Source: Nepenthes gracilis (taxonomy: Eukaryota; Streptophyta; Magnoliopsida; Caryophyllales; Nepenthaceae). Taken from it: a DNA stretch of 64,000 bases. This document shows, one piece after another, positions 23,581 to 35,779 of the stretch (the first letter of the stretch is position 1; the number at the start of each line of letters is the position of its first letter). The stretch covers positions 4,548,126-4,612,125 of the forward strand of contig BSYO01000036.1 of the NCBI GenBank assembly GCA_033239525.1, in the 5' to 3' direction. The notes under the pieces were generated by a model, which worked only from the letters and a program-made list of their open reading frames with translations, made no database searches and had not been told where the DNA came from. The translations under genes were made by a program, and so were the position numbers.

Positions 23581-24157
23581 TGTGAAAGGGGAAATTAAAC
23601 CGGTCAACGGCAGTTGACCGAAAACGTAAAGGGAGAGTTGACCGCCCGATTTCTTGACGTGATGACTAATTATGATTAAGGTCAGGATGATCATGCCTAG
23701 GTAGGTAACCGACTTTCAACCACCCCCGAGTGGTTGACTTGCCCTACCTATTACCGTCAGACCAGAGGTCTATAAATACGATACAAGAGAATTTAAGGAA
23801 ACGCTGAGGGAAAGCTCTCGGCTAAGCTTTTTGGTGGAAGAACCAATAAAGAATTCCACGTCGGCTCTAAGTTGGGAGATTTAGGCAAGTGTACTCATCG
23901 TTTTAAATTCATGTTTTTAATACAAGTATATCATGGATGTTTAAAGGAAGCCCTAATTATTTGCCTAGCTAATGATGTTCAGTTATTTCATGATGTTCAA
24001 ACGCATGAAGTTTGACTATTGCATGATTCGGATGATGACCAGTTATTTAGTTATGTAAAAGTACCAGTTATTTCATGATGTTTGGATGTTTTATTTAAAT
24101 GCATGAAGTCTGGCCATGATCATGTTTTAAGATGTCCAATTATAGCATGTTTAAAAT

Positions 24158-24352
24158 GACCTTCGACTTTTGATAAAAGACCTCTTGCTTTGTAATAAAA
24201 GACCTCCGGCTTTATAACAAAAGACCTCCTGTTTTCTTTATGATAAATGACCTCCGACTTTTGACATAAGACCTCCGGCTTTGATGAATGAGACCTCTGA
24301 CGCTTTGATGAATGAGACCTTTGACACTTTGATAAAAGATCTTCGATTTTAA
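24158..24352 (+). repeat. Minisatellite of 9 units in the 5' LTR
   Basis: Nine units of 15-26 bp follow the pattern GACCTCCGGCTTTGATAAAA. The matching array in the 3' LTR has eight units; the extra one lies in the GACGCTTTGATGAATGAGAC region. Variation in unit number between LTRs of one element suggests slippage after insertion. Confidence 0.75.
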
Positions 24353-25452
24353 GACGTTAAAGGAAAGGTTATACGAATTTCAATTGTTTGAAATTAAGAA
24401 CAAAGGCTACAAGAATAAGAAAAAATATATGTAATATGGACAGCGAGTAGAACTCTATGACTTCCGACTTTTGAATTGTGATAGATGGCCATCGAACGAT
24501 ATGAACTGAGAATCGAGTTTCCATTAAGCTTGCTGTTAAAATTGGATGAAGGATATTGGAGTGACACTCGAGGATTGTCCCTGGGCCACAAGGGAATTTC
24601 TGGTGGCACAAGACTTATGGACTACGAACCCGTATGCCGAAAAAAAGGCATTACCGCCAGCCTTTGTGAGTATAATAGGAGGATACGGCCTTAGGTTATG
24701 GGGTAGCACACAACCCTTCCTCGATATTGTCCGCTCCCGTTCGATCCCTAATGATGATAAGAATTCTGCACGGTTTTATGAATTTTCTGATGTTGAAAAC
24801 AAGACACTAAAAATAAGAACAAAGATTTCTGAACTTAAGAAGAAATGATATGATGATTTTCGCATGCTAAGTTTATGTTATAAACCTCTACTTTGATCCG
24901 ATGATATGTATGTTAATGTTTTCTGCATGTGGGTACCTTGTTGGGTTTTATAGCTCACTCTTGCTATTTTTCAGATGGTGAGAAACTTATGGAGGATGAA
25001 ATTAAATAGAGTCATGTGGTGTAGTTAGACGGCATAGCTGGCCGAAGTTGATCAGTGAAGCAGTGAAGGAATTGATGTATTTTCTTTTGATGTTTTGGGA
25101 AAGACTTGTAAAATATTTCCGCTGTAAAAGAATTAATGAATATTAGTATGTTTCAATAATTACTGTATGAGAGAATGAAGTTTGACATTCCTAGTAGCAT
25201 CTCAATTCATGTCAAGGTTTTCGTATCCGACCGACCTTAATATTGGCTGGTCAGGTATGAGGTTAAACCTTGATGGCCAACCCAAGTAATTCGGCCTTAA
25301 GAGATCCTGTGTATGCGTAATTCAAGATAAAAATAGAAGAAAAGAAAGAAAAATTTTTATGTCCACCTAGTTCGTATTTATACCTTATATGTTGTAAATG
25401 TTAGGTTTGACGGCGGCCGTATGTGGTGGAATACGTCTAGGGCCGTCACAAC

Positions 25453-25463
25453 TGGTATCAGAG
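25453..25463 (+). other. Primer-binding site of the Tekay/Del-like element
   Basis: TGGTATCAGAG two bases after the 5' LTR, complementary to initiator tRNA-Met, as in many plant chromoviruses. Confidence 0.85.
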
Positions 25464-25640
25464 AAAATTGAGATGCTTTAGGTTCGATCTAAATCGATAC
25501 AGAAACTTAGAACATGGTTAGTTAATGCTGAAGGGGGTTAGCATTACTTATGCTTCGGACGGAATACTATGTGTTAGCTGCATTTGGCTAATTGTCTAAC
25601 GAAAATGTTCTTTTCAGAAATCAAAGTCGCTGCTGAGGAA

Positions 25641-28600
25641 ATGTCTAATAGAGGAAAACGAACCGTCCGGACTTTCAACCCTCCGGACCCAGAGACAAGG
25701 TACTTGAATCTACTGGACAAGTTGGCTGATGTCATAGAAGCCTTGGCTCCACCAACTCCGGTGACTGCCCCAATTCCTAATCATCAAGAGACGTCGGTCT
25801 AGGATCTCTTTACCAATGAGCGAATTTCTAAATTTTTCGGAGAACCCGACCCGTTGAAGGAAGACACTTGGATCCAACGATTAAAGAAGGTGTTCGTAGT
25901 GATTAAGTGTCCTGCTTGAGATAAGGTCCTATTTGCCACCCATAAGCTGGTGGGTGAAGCCCACCACTGGTGAGAGATGCAGAAGAGAGTCTTTGAGGTA
26001 CCAGAGAGGGAAAGTACTTAGGAAATGTTCGAAGCGGCATTCTTGGAGAAATACTTTCCTACTAAACTTCGCGGACAGAAGGAAGATGAATTCCTTCACT
26101 TAAGGTAAGGCACTCGCACCGTGGTCGAGTATGATGCAAAATTTACAGAACTGTCCCGCTATACTCCCCATATGGTGGAAGATTAGGAAAGAAATGCTAG
26201 AAGGTTCTTTCAAGGATTAAGAGATGATATTAGGAGAAATCTCTCAACTTTGAAATTGGCTACGTATGGAGAGGTGTTAGAAAGGGCCGTTATTTATGAG
26301 AAGGAGCTGAAAAGAGTGAAATTTTTCAGACAGAGGACTTTCAATCAGGCTTTAAGAGCCAGTGCTAGTGGAGGACTTTCAAAGAAGGTAAAACCGTTAA
26401 GGTCCAGTAGGGAGCAGGACCAATCCGTACAGACTTCCCGAGCATTCAACAATCCATGTGCTCATTGCAGAAGGTCGCATGAAGGGAAGCCGTGCTAAAA
26501 GAAGCTGGGAGTCTGCTATAACTGTGGTCAGGGTGGACACATGATCAAGGACTGCCCACTCACCAAGCAAGCCCCAGAATTTAAGTCCCTCATTCTAGCC
26601 AAGGTGTTCGCAGTTTCTACAAAGGAGGCCGATGCCTCTACTGAGGTAGTGGAAGGTACATTTTCTATTTGTGGCAATTTTAGTCATGTGCTCTTTGACT
26701 CAGGATCCACCCACTTGTTTGTCTCTCATGATTTTGTAAAATATCTTACGACACTCTCCTAAGTTCTTAGCCATCCATTGATGGTCGCCTCGTCCACAGG
26801 GTCATCAGTAATTTTAGATATATATCCGAGGTGTTCGGTTGAGTTGAATGGATTCTTAATACCCGTTAACCTAGTTTTGCTAGAAATGACGGACTTTGAT
26901 ACAATTATAGGAATGGATTGATTCGTAGAGTATCATGCCAGTAATCGATTATTTCCAAAAAGAGTGAAATTCACTATCCCTGGAAATAGACTCTTCTATA
27001 TTCAGGGAGTCCGGTGGAAGGAAGCATCCTACTTTATTCCGGCCTTCCATGCCCGGCACTTGATTAGTAATGGGTGCCAAGCCTACCTAGCCTTCGCTAG
27101 TATGATTGAGGATCAAGGAACTTTGGCCAATGAGATTCCTATGGTATGTGAGTTCGAAGACCTATTCCCTGATGAATTGCCTGTGCTGCCACCCAGACGG
27201 GAGATAGAGTTTGAAATAGAATTGGCATTAGGATCAGCGTCAATATCTAAAGCACCGTATAGGATGGCGCCGGTTGAACTTAAAGAATTGAAACAGTAAT
27301 TGTAGGAGTTATTAGATAAGGGCTTTGTCCAACCGAGTGTGTCTCCATGGGACACACCGGTCCTGTTTGTAAGAAAGAAAGATGGAACCTTAAGGTTGTG
27401 CGTGGATTATCGGGAATTGAACAAGATTACCATTAAGAATAAATGTCCCTCGCCAAGAATAGATGATCTCCTTGATCAGTTGCAAGGAGCTTGCGTATTC
27501 TCAAAAATCAACCTTAGGTCCGGTTATCATCAGCTTTGAATCAGAAAGGATGATGTAGCAAATACTGCATTCCGAACAAGATATGGGCACTATGAATTTG
27601 TAGTGATGCTATTTGGACTAACGCTCCAGCTGCATTTATGGACTTGATGAACTGAGTTTTTCAGCCATATTTGGACAAATTTGTGATAGTCTTTATTGGT
27701 GACATCCTTGTTTATTCGAAAAGTCATGAAGATTATGAAGAACATTTAAGGATTACACTTCTGATTCTTAGGGAACACCAGCTGTTCGTCAAATTAAACA
27801 AGTGTGAATTCTGGTTAGAAGAAGTGGGATTTCTTGATCACATCATTTCCAAGGAAGGGATTTCTGTCGACCCTAAGAAGGTAGAGGCAGTGGTGAAATG
27901 GAACCGGCCAACCTCTGTGACCGAGGTACGGAGCTTTTTAGGCATGGCCGGATATTACCGACGATTTGTGGAGAACTTCTTCTAAATTGCCTTGCCACTT
28001 ACCCAACTAACAAAGAAAGAGGTCAAGTTTGATTGGACCGACGACTGTGAAAGGAGCTTTCAGGTACTAAAAGATCGGCTAACTTCTGTACTGGTCCTGA
28101 CCATTCCGGATGAATCAGGAAGACTAATTGTCAATTGTGATGCCTCAAAGTTTGAGTTAGGTTGTGTTTTAATGCAGCACGGAAGGGTAGTTGCCTATGG
28201 ATCGCGTCTGTTAAAGGATCATAAAAGGAATTACCCAACTCACGATTTAGAATTGGCCGCAGTAGTATTCGCGCTAAAAATCTGGAGACATTACCTATAT
28301 GGTGAGAGATTCTTGGTCTACTCCGATCATAAAAGTTTAAAATATTTATTCTCTAAAAAAGAACTGAACATGTGGCAGTGAAGGTCGATTGAATTCCTGA
28401 AGGATTATGACTATGAGATTTAGTACGAGCCGGGTAAGGCCAATGTAGTCGCCAATGTACTAAGTCGACAACCAAGTATCTTAGCAAGGATGCATGTCAA
28501 GCAAATGGAGATGTTGGACTGTCTAATGTACTATGACATCCAATGATATGTTCAAGGAAAGCGACTGATTTTAGCATACCTTCAAGTTCAGCCGGAGGTG

Positions 28601-30024
28601 ATAAATGAGGTTAGGGGACGGTAGGTGAATGATCCCTTTCTTATAAAAGCATGAGTGATTTGAACAGAGATTTCGGAAGTGATTTTTATGTTAGGCCGGA
28701 TGAAGCATTGAGGTTTATGGATCGATTATATGTGCCGGACGATAAGGAATTGAAAGAGAAAATTTTAAAGGAAGCCCATCGATGACGATATACAATCCAT
28801 CCAGGGGTCACTAAGATGTACCAGGACTTAAAAAAAACGTTTTGGTGGAGGAATATGAAGAGAGACATCACGGCTCATATAGGAAGATGTCTTGTGTGCC
28901 AACAAGTGAAAGCAGAAAGGAGAAAGCCATCTGGGCTGCTACAACCAATGCCACTTTCAGGCTGAAAATGGGAGAATATTGCGATGGATTTCGTGACCAA
29001 TCTACCAAGGACGCCAAGAAAATATGATTTTGTTTGGGTTATAGTTGATCGACTGACAAAGTCAGCCCATTTTCTAGCAATCCGGACGACTTACTCCCGT
29101 GATAAACTAGCCCAGTTGTATGTGAACGAAGTCGTCAGGCTTCATGGTGTGCCTGCCTCTATTGTATCTGATAGGGACCCTCGCTTTGTTTCGAGATTTT
29201 GGAATAGTTTGCATAAGGAATTGGGAATGGAGTTAAAATTCAGTACTGTTTGTCATTCGCAAACCGACGGCCAGTTAGAATGGACGATTCAGATCCTTGA
29301 GGATATATTAAGAGCCTCGGTCTTGGAAATGAAATGGACTCGAGATAATTTATTGGCCTTGGCAGAATTCGCATATAATAACAGTTATTAGGCTAGCATA
29401 GGCATGACTCCTTTTGAAACGTTGTACGAAAGGAGATGTAGATCACCGATCCACTGGAAGGAGCCCGGAGATAAAAAAATTTTGAGTATGAAAATTGTTA
29501 AAGAGACGACGAAAAAGATAAAGCTAATACATGAGAATTTGAGGGTTACCCGGAGCAGACAAAAAAGCTATGCAAGATCGAGGAGATCTGCATTGAAGTT
29601 TGATGTAGGGGACTTTGTATTCTTAAAAGTGTCGCCATCTAAAGGGATATCTAGATTTGGGGTAAAAGAAAAATTGAAGCCACGATTTATTGGCCCCTTC
29701 GAGGTTTCAGAAAGGATCAGAGAGGTGGCCTAGAGACTGGCGCTACCATCAAGTTTGGCGAAAGTACATGACGTGTTTCATGTATCAATGCTTAGGAAAT
29801 ATGTCCATGATCCTGCACAAGTAATTGAATTCGAGCCTTTGACAATTGACAATGACTTATCCTACGTAGAGGAACCGATGCAGATTTTGGATCGAAAGGA
29901 ATAAATGCTACGTACAAAATCAATCTCCTTGATAAAGGTACTCTGAAAGAATCACCCATCTGAAGAAACAACTTGGGAACGAGAGGAAGAGATTCAGAAC
30001 AAGTATCCACACTTGTTTTCTTGA
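25641..30024 (+). pseudogene. Gag-Pol of the Tekay/Del-like gypsy element, with stops and frameshifts
   Basis: A single Gag-Pol frame begins at ATG 25641 (MSNRGKRTVRTF). Domains in order: retrotransposon Gag (25800-26220), zinc knuckle CYNCGQGGHMIKDC (about 26515), protease LFDSGSTH (about 26690), RT (27140-27985), RNase H (28020-28480), integrase with a zinc-binding region (28780-28930) and a DDE core (28984-29391). Last is a chromodomain-like tail (29850-30024, KNHPSEETTWEREEEI). Frameshifts occur near 27625 (short deletion at GLT/APAAF) and near 28650. The RT box reads FIGD instead of FIDD, losing a catalytic Asp. Most stops replace expected Gln, Trp or Arg codons. Length and order match an originally complete polyprotein. 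Confidence 0.9.
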
Positions 30025-30067
30025 GGTTAGTAACTTCATTTGAAATTTCGAGGACAAAATTTCTATA

Positions 30068-30080
30068 AGTAGGGGAGAAT
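30068..30080 (+). other. Polypurine tract of the Tekay/Del-like element
   Basis: AGTAGGGGAGAAT directly abuts the TG start of the 3' LTR and would prime plus-strand DNA synthesis. Confidence 0.75.
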
Positions 30081-33000
30081 TGTAATGTACCAAATTTTGA
30101 GATCTTCTGTCATAGAAAATATAAGTACCAAATTCTTGTGTCAAGAGAATGGCAAAGAGGTGAAGGAAAATATGATCCGGTCAACGCCTGTTGACCGAAA
30201 AATATAAGGAAAAAACGTAACCGGTCGACAGGCGTTGACCGAAAACGTGAAGAAAAGCCCATTCGGTCAACGCCAGTTGACTGGAAGGGAAAAAGGAGGC
30301 CGGAAGTATTGAGACAAGAGAGAGTGCCATGAAGGCCAGCTGTCGTGTAACCCAACTTACTAGTCAACGCAATATTGACCAAGTTTTAATAAGCGCAAGT
30401 TTTTCGGAGACCTTGATCTCCGAAAAACAAGTAGAAGCAGTGAATTCATGGGACATTTGGAAATTAAAGAGTTTTTCGGAGACCTTTGGATGATCTCCGA
30501 GATGCTGAAATTTGGAGAGTGAAGTTTCCGAAGACATTGATCTTCGAAGACGATTGAAGTCTGGAGATGATTGACATTTGGAGGCTTGGGAGTTTAGAGA
30601 ATAAAGTTTTCGGAGACCTTGATCTCCGGAGACGCTGAAGTTTAGAGGCTAAAGTTTCTAAAGACCTTGATCTCCGAAGACGTTGTTATTAAAGGCTAAA
30701 ATTTAGGAGACCTTAATTTCCGGAGACGGTAAAGGGAGAGACTTACAGAGACCATTAAAAAGTTTTCTGGAGACTATTTCCGGAGGCCATTGAGGAGTCT
30801 CCGAAGACGATTTTTCAGAGAAGATCAATCAATTCTTCCGGAAACGATTAGTGAGTGCTTTTCGGAGACCATTAAGGAGGCTTCCGGAAATGACGAACGC
30901 AATTTCTGAAGACGATTATGTGAATTCGGGAAATAAATTTGGGACAATTCTTCCGGAGACGTTATTCGGGCAGGATTGAGTGGGAATTGTAGATTTAAGT
31001 CCTAGAGACCTTGATCTTCAGAGATGTTGAATTTGGAGACTTAAGTTTCGGAGACGATGAAGACGACTTCCAAAGTTGATTGATGAGTTCTCCGGAGACG
31101 ATTTCCAGGAAAAACTGAGGAGTTTTTTGGAGACCCGTTCCGCAGACCATTTCGGAGACCACTTTCGGAGGGCATCGAGGAGGCTTCCCGGAGACGTTGC
31201 CGGAGACAATGAACATAAATTTTGGAGCTCTCCGGAGGCAAATTTTGAGGAGACTTACGAGTTCTTCGGAGAAGATTTTCGGAGAGAATGAAAGTCTTTT
31301 GGAGACCTTTTCCAAAGACCTTTCCGGAGGCCATTGAAGAGTTTTCTGGAGACAATACCGGAGACGCTGAACGCCATTTCCAGAGGGGATATGTGAAAGG
31401 GGAAATTAAACCGGTCAATGGTAGTTGACCGGAAACATAAAGAGAGAGTTGACCGCCCGATTTTTTGACGTGATGACTAATTATGATTAAGGTCAGGATG
31501 ACCATGCCTAGGTAGATAACCGACTTTCAACCACCCCTGAGTGGTTGATCTGCCCTACCTACTACTGTCAGACCAGAGGTCTATAAATCCGGTACAAGAG
31601 AATTTAAGAAAACATTGAGGGAAAGCTCTCGGCTAAGCTTTCTGGTGGAAGAACCAAGAAAGAATTCCACGCCGGCTCTAAGTTAGGAGATTCAGGCAAG
31701 TGTACTCACCGTTTTAAGTTCATATTTTTAATGCAAGTATATCGTGCTTATTTAAAGGAAGCCCTAATTATTTGCCTAGCTAATGATGTTCAGGTATTTC
31801 ATGATGTTCGAACGCATGAAGTTTGACTATTGCATGTTCAGATAATGACCAGTTATTTGCTTATGTGAAAGTGCCGGTTATTTCATGATATTTGGATGTT
31901 TTACTTAAATGCATGAAGTTTGGCCATGATAATGTTTTAAGATGTCCAATTATAGCATGTTTAAAATGACCTCCGACTTTTGATAAAAGACCTCCTGCTT
32001 TATAATAAAAGACCTCCGGCCTTATAACAAAAGACCTCCTGTTTTCTTTATGATAAATGACCTTCGGCTTTTAACATAAGACCTCCGGCTTTGATGAATG
32101 AGACCTCTGACACTTTGATAAAAGATCTTCGATTTTAAGACGTTAAAGGAAATGCTATACGGATTTCAATTGTTTGAAGTTAAGAACAAAGGTTTCAAGA
32201 ATAAGAAAATTGTATGTAATATGGACAGCGAGTGAAACTCTATGACTTCCGACTTTTGAACTATGATAGATGGCCATCGAACGATATGAACTGAGAATCG
32301 AGTTTTTATTAAGCTTGCTGTTAAAATTGGATGAAGGATATTGGAGTGACACTCGAGGACTACCCTTGGGCCATAGGAAAATTTCTGGTGGCACAAGGTT
32401 TATGGACTACGGCCCCATATGCCGAAAAAAAGGTATTACCGCACGCCTCTGGGAGTATAATAGGAGGATACAGCCTTAGTTGTAGGATAGCACACAACCC
32501 TTCCTTGATGTTGTCTGCTCCCGTCCGGTCCCTAAAGATGATAAGAATTCCGCATGGTTTTATGAATTTTCTGATATTGAAGACAAGACACTAAAAATAA
32601 GAACAAAGATTTTCAAACTTAAGAAGAAATGATATGGTGATTTTCGCATGCTAAGTTTATGTTATGAACCTCTACTTTGATCCGATGATATATATGTTAA
32701 TGTTTTCTACATGTGGGTACCTTGTTGGGCTTTGTAGCTCAGTTTTGCTATTTTTCAGATGATGAGAAGCTTATGGAGGATGAAATTGAATAGAGTTATG
32801 TAGTATAGTTAGACAGCATAGCTGGCTGGAGCTGATAAACGAAGCAGTGAAGGAATTGATGTATTTTCTTTTGATGTTTTGCGAAAGACTTGTAAAACAT
32901 TTCCACTGTAAAAGAATTAATGAATATTAGTATGTTTTTGTAATTACTGTATGGGAGAATGAAGTTTGACATTCCTAATAGCATCTCAATCCATGACAAG

Positions 33001-33234
33001 GTCTTCGTGTTTGACCGACCTTAATGTTGGCCGGTCAGGTATGAGGTTAAACTTTGATGGCTAACTCAAGGAGTTCGGCCTTAAGTGATTCTATGTATGC
33101 ATAATTTAAGATAAAAATAGAAGAAAAGAAAGAAAAATTTTTATGTCCACCTAGTTCGTATTTATACCATATATGTTGTAAAGGTTAGACTTGACGGTGG
33201 CTGTATGTGGTGGAATACGTCCGGGGCCGTCACA
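30081..33234 (+). repeat. 3' LTR of the Tekay/Del-like element (3154 bp)
   Basis: Starts TGTAATGTACC, ends GGGCCGTCACA, followed by TAAAT. It has the same zones as the 5' LTR: W-box pairs at 30178-30275, the CCGGAGAC array at 30398-31385, a W-box pair near 31411-31430, TCTATAAATCC near 31580 and an eight-unit minisatellite at 31968-32139. Confidence 0.9.
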
Positions 33235-33239
33235 TAAAT

Positions 33240-34346
33240 AGAGTGATACGTACATACTGTTTATAATAAAGATGATCAATTGCATAATTATTTGGTCTTT
33301 ATGGTATCTATACCGATATTCTTAATTTGTTATGTTGCAAAATAAATTAAATAATTAATTATATGTATTAATACTCACTTGATAATTAGAATATTAAAAA
33401 TATCTATTATTTTATATATATTTCTTTACACTAAAATAAAAAGAAAGAAATGAGATAATATGACAAAAGTGTTAGCTCTATGTACTGTTTTGGTCAAAAA
33501 AGAAATAGGGATTCAGTGATTGGTATACTATACCAGTAAAATTCTAATATTATTTGAAAATATTTTAATAATAGCTAAAAGGTCTTCCCAAAATATTTAT
33601 CATTTTGCATGCAACTAGTCTAGACCTTACTAATACTGAGGTATATGTTACGAGTACAAGCTGTTTGGGTTCAAGCCCATCTAAAAGGTACCCCTTGAGG
33701 GAGAAGAATTTCAATTTATAAGGCAACCCTTATGAAGCTGCCTCTTCAATGTATAACTCACAACATTCCTTTCTCTTTTAACAGTTGTAGACCTCAATGG
33801 TTACACTCTATAACATTTTATTCGATGACTTTCACTTTGCGATATTTCACTCCATCCCGACATACTGAAAGTAGGTCAATCCCTTTGCAGATAATCCTTT
33901 CTGGTCAAAACCTTCCACAAATAACCCTCTTCGGGTTGGGATCGATCTCAATAAAAGCACCTCTATTGTGAGTATAAACCGTTGGAGTTCAAGCCTTCTC
34001 CAAAAAAAATAACCATTATAGAGCTACCTTTTCAACATGAGACTCGTAATAGTATAATACAATTGAATAAGAAAGACATATTATAGGGGTAAATTTGACC
34101 CGGAGAAGCCAATACAATAACGAAGAACCGACTACCATATGATTTTATAGTAAGATAAAATTTTCCCACTTCACGAATTGATAATATGGTTTATGTTTTT
34201 ACCAATTTTTACCATGAAGCATTGCTGTCGGATCACCTTTGCGCCACAAATTAAAAATGCGTTTTGTTTTTGTTCTTATTTTCTTGTTTTATTTTCATTT
34301 ATATTTTTGTGTTTCCATGGTTTTTGGGGGATGAATTTCGTTGATG
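33240..34346. other. Intergenic spacer between two gypsy elements
   Basis: About 1.1 kb, AT-rich, without a recognisable gene. Two diverged direct repeats of roughly 100 bp, each with GAGTA(C/T)AA, GTTCAAGCC and a later GAGCTACC/GAAGCTGCC motif, occur at about 33650-33770 and 33967-34060. The end (34260-34351) resembles 21660-21760. A TTCAAGCC motif recalls a tRNA T-arm but no tRNA fold accompanies it. Confidence 0.5.
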
Positions 34347-34351
34347 GAAAC

Positions 34352-35697
34352 TGATGGGTACACCAATAATGGGCTGGTCCAAAGAAAGGTCAACGGAAGT
34401 CCATTAAGGCCAGTCAACATTTCTAACGGCCCAGTAAGAAGAAAAGCCCAGGACTAAGAGGCCCAAGGACGGTCAACGTTGGCGTTGACCATCCAGGCGG
34501 CCGGTTTGCTCACAAACGGTCAACCCGGCATTGACCAGTTTGTTGGGCCCTTAGAGGTTTTGCAATAATGATGGGCCTATTCTATTCTATTCAGGCCCAC
34601 AGCCCATCAGTTGGCCGCCCGCCGCTCTCTTCATTCTTCACAAAGGCGGCCAACAAGCTGACGGTCAACACATACGTTGACCGGCCTCCGCTCCCTATCT
34701 TGGGCCCAAACGAGGCCTTCTACAGTGGGCCTGACTCACTCAGGCCCATGGCCCAAATGGAGGCCAGTAACGGACGCCTTTTATAAGGGCGGCCAGCAAA
34801 CACGCAGACGGTCAACCCGGGCGTTGACCATCCACGCTTTGCGCAATGGGCCCCGAAAAGCCTTCCAACAGTAACGGGCTTGACCCGTTTAAGCCCATCT
34901 GTAATAAAAAGGCCAGCCACGATCTTCCAAGGATATTCTACGATCTTAAAGGGAATATCAGCAGGATTGGCGCCCTTCAAATAAGGAAGGCGCTGGATCC
35001 TTCCAACTCCTTGCCAGCCAAGGAAGCTCAACGGTAAGGAAGGAAGCTAATTTGAAAAGTGGTTGACTGTCTCATAAGGAAACAATCCAACACAATTGGG
35101 CAACAGGCATCAGCCTCCAGAAGGAAGGCCGACCACAGATCACAATGGGGATGATTCCTTCCAAAGAAGGAGGATCACCATCTTTGCCATAAAAGAGGCC
35201 CTGGATCAGCATCCAGGGCACGCATTCTTGAGTATTCTGACTGACGCTTCCATTGATACCCTGTCTCACGCTCTCTGAGACTTTTTCCTCAAGCTGAGAC
35301 TAAGACAGAAAACCCTAATTGCTCTGAGAAACAAGCTCTGGTCCCCAGCAGCCAAACTCTCAAACACACTCCAACTCCAAGGCAACGAACGGGTCCTTAC
35401 ACACGTTCTCTGCCTTCCCACCATCCAGATACGAGAAAGGACTTGCACCTTTCTGACATCTGGAACAAGACACTCCATTCCTCTCTCGTAGCTTTCTCTT
35501 ACTTTTATTCCTTCCATTCAAGGTCGATTGATCCGAAAGGCGTCGGAGTGTTATCGGTGGGATTACGTCCCGCTGCTAACGCCGACCTCTCGCTTGCTTT
35601 AGTGGTGTGCGTGGATTTGTACTCAAAGTGGACTGAGCCGGTTCAAACCATCTAGAAGAAACCCGAATCCGTTCAAGTCGGATCAGTGTACGCATCA
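34352..35697 (+). repeat. 5' LTR of the Tat-like element
   Basis: 1346 bp, TGATGGGTAC to GTACGCATCA. Four inverted W-box pairs of the form GGTCAAC...GTTGACC (one half-site often degenerate) lie at about 34474, 34520, 34663 and 34810. GGGCC motifs are also frequent. In the first ~168 bp it differs from the 3' LTR at five sites, all transitions, so the element looks the youngest in this window. Confidence 0.9.
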
Positions 35698-35698
35698 T

Positions 35699-35716
35699 TG
35701 GCGCCTGCCTGGGGAA
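35699..35716 (+). other. Primer-binding site of the Tat-like element
   Basis: TGGCGCCTGCCTGGGGAA one base after the LTR. The TGGCGCC start occurs in Tat/Athila-type elements, which use tRNAs other than initiator Met. The exact tRNA cannot be named from sequence alone. Confidence 0.65.
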
Positions 35717-35779
35717 GAGCTTACGAAAAGCCTACCACCAAGAATTGAAAAACTCTCTCTGTCACCTCTCGCCGCAACA

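Larger units (their letters stand above)
22279..25450 (+). repeat. 5' LTR of the Tekay/Del-like element (3172 bp)
   Basis: Starts TATAATGTATC (3' LTR: TGTAATGTACC) and ends GGGCCGTCACA. Distinct zones are visible. Near the start lie inverted W-box pairs (22379-22442). Next comes a long array of CCGGAGAC motifs (22590-23580), then further W-box pairs (23600-23640), a TATA-type stretch TCTATAAATACG near 23770, and a tandem minisatellite (24158-24352). Divergence from the 3' LTR is obvious by eye, so the insertion is not recent. Confidence 0.9.
22279..33234 (+). mobile_element. Full-length Ty3/gypsy chromovirus, Tekay/Del-like
   Basis: The 10,956-bp element lies between identical TAAAT duplications (22274-22278 and 33235-33239). 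It has 3.15-kb LTRs, a tRNA-Met-type primer-binding site and a polypurine tract GTAGGGGAGAA next to the 3' LTR. The interior encodes Gag, protease, RT, RNase H, integrase and a chromodomain-like tail in that order. Order, long LTRs and the tail point to the chromodomain-bearing Tekay/Del lineage. Many stops, two frameshifts and a mutated RT active site make it inactive. The 5' LTR now starts TA instead of TG; the 3' LTR retains TG. Confidence 0.93.

Noticed and set aside
33665..33690. Possible tRNA or tRNA-derived SINE (GGGTTCAAGCCCA)
   Set aside because: Only a T-arm-like hairpin is present. No A-box, anticodon arm or acceptor stem can be formed around it.
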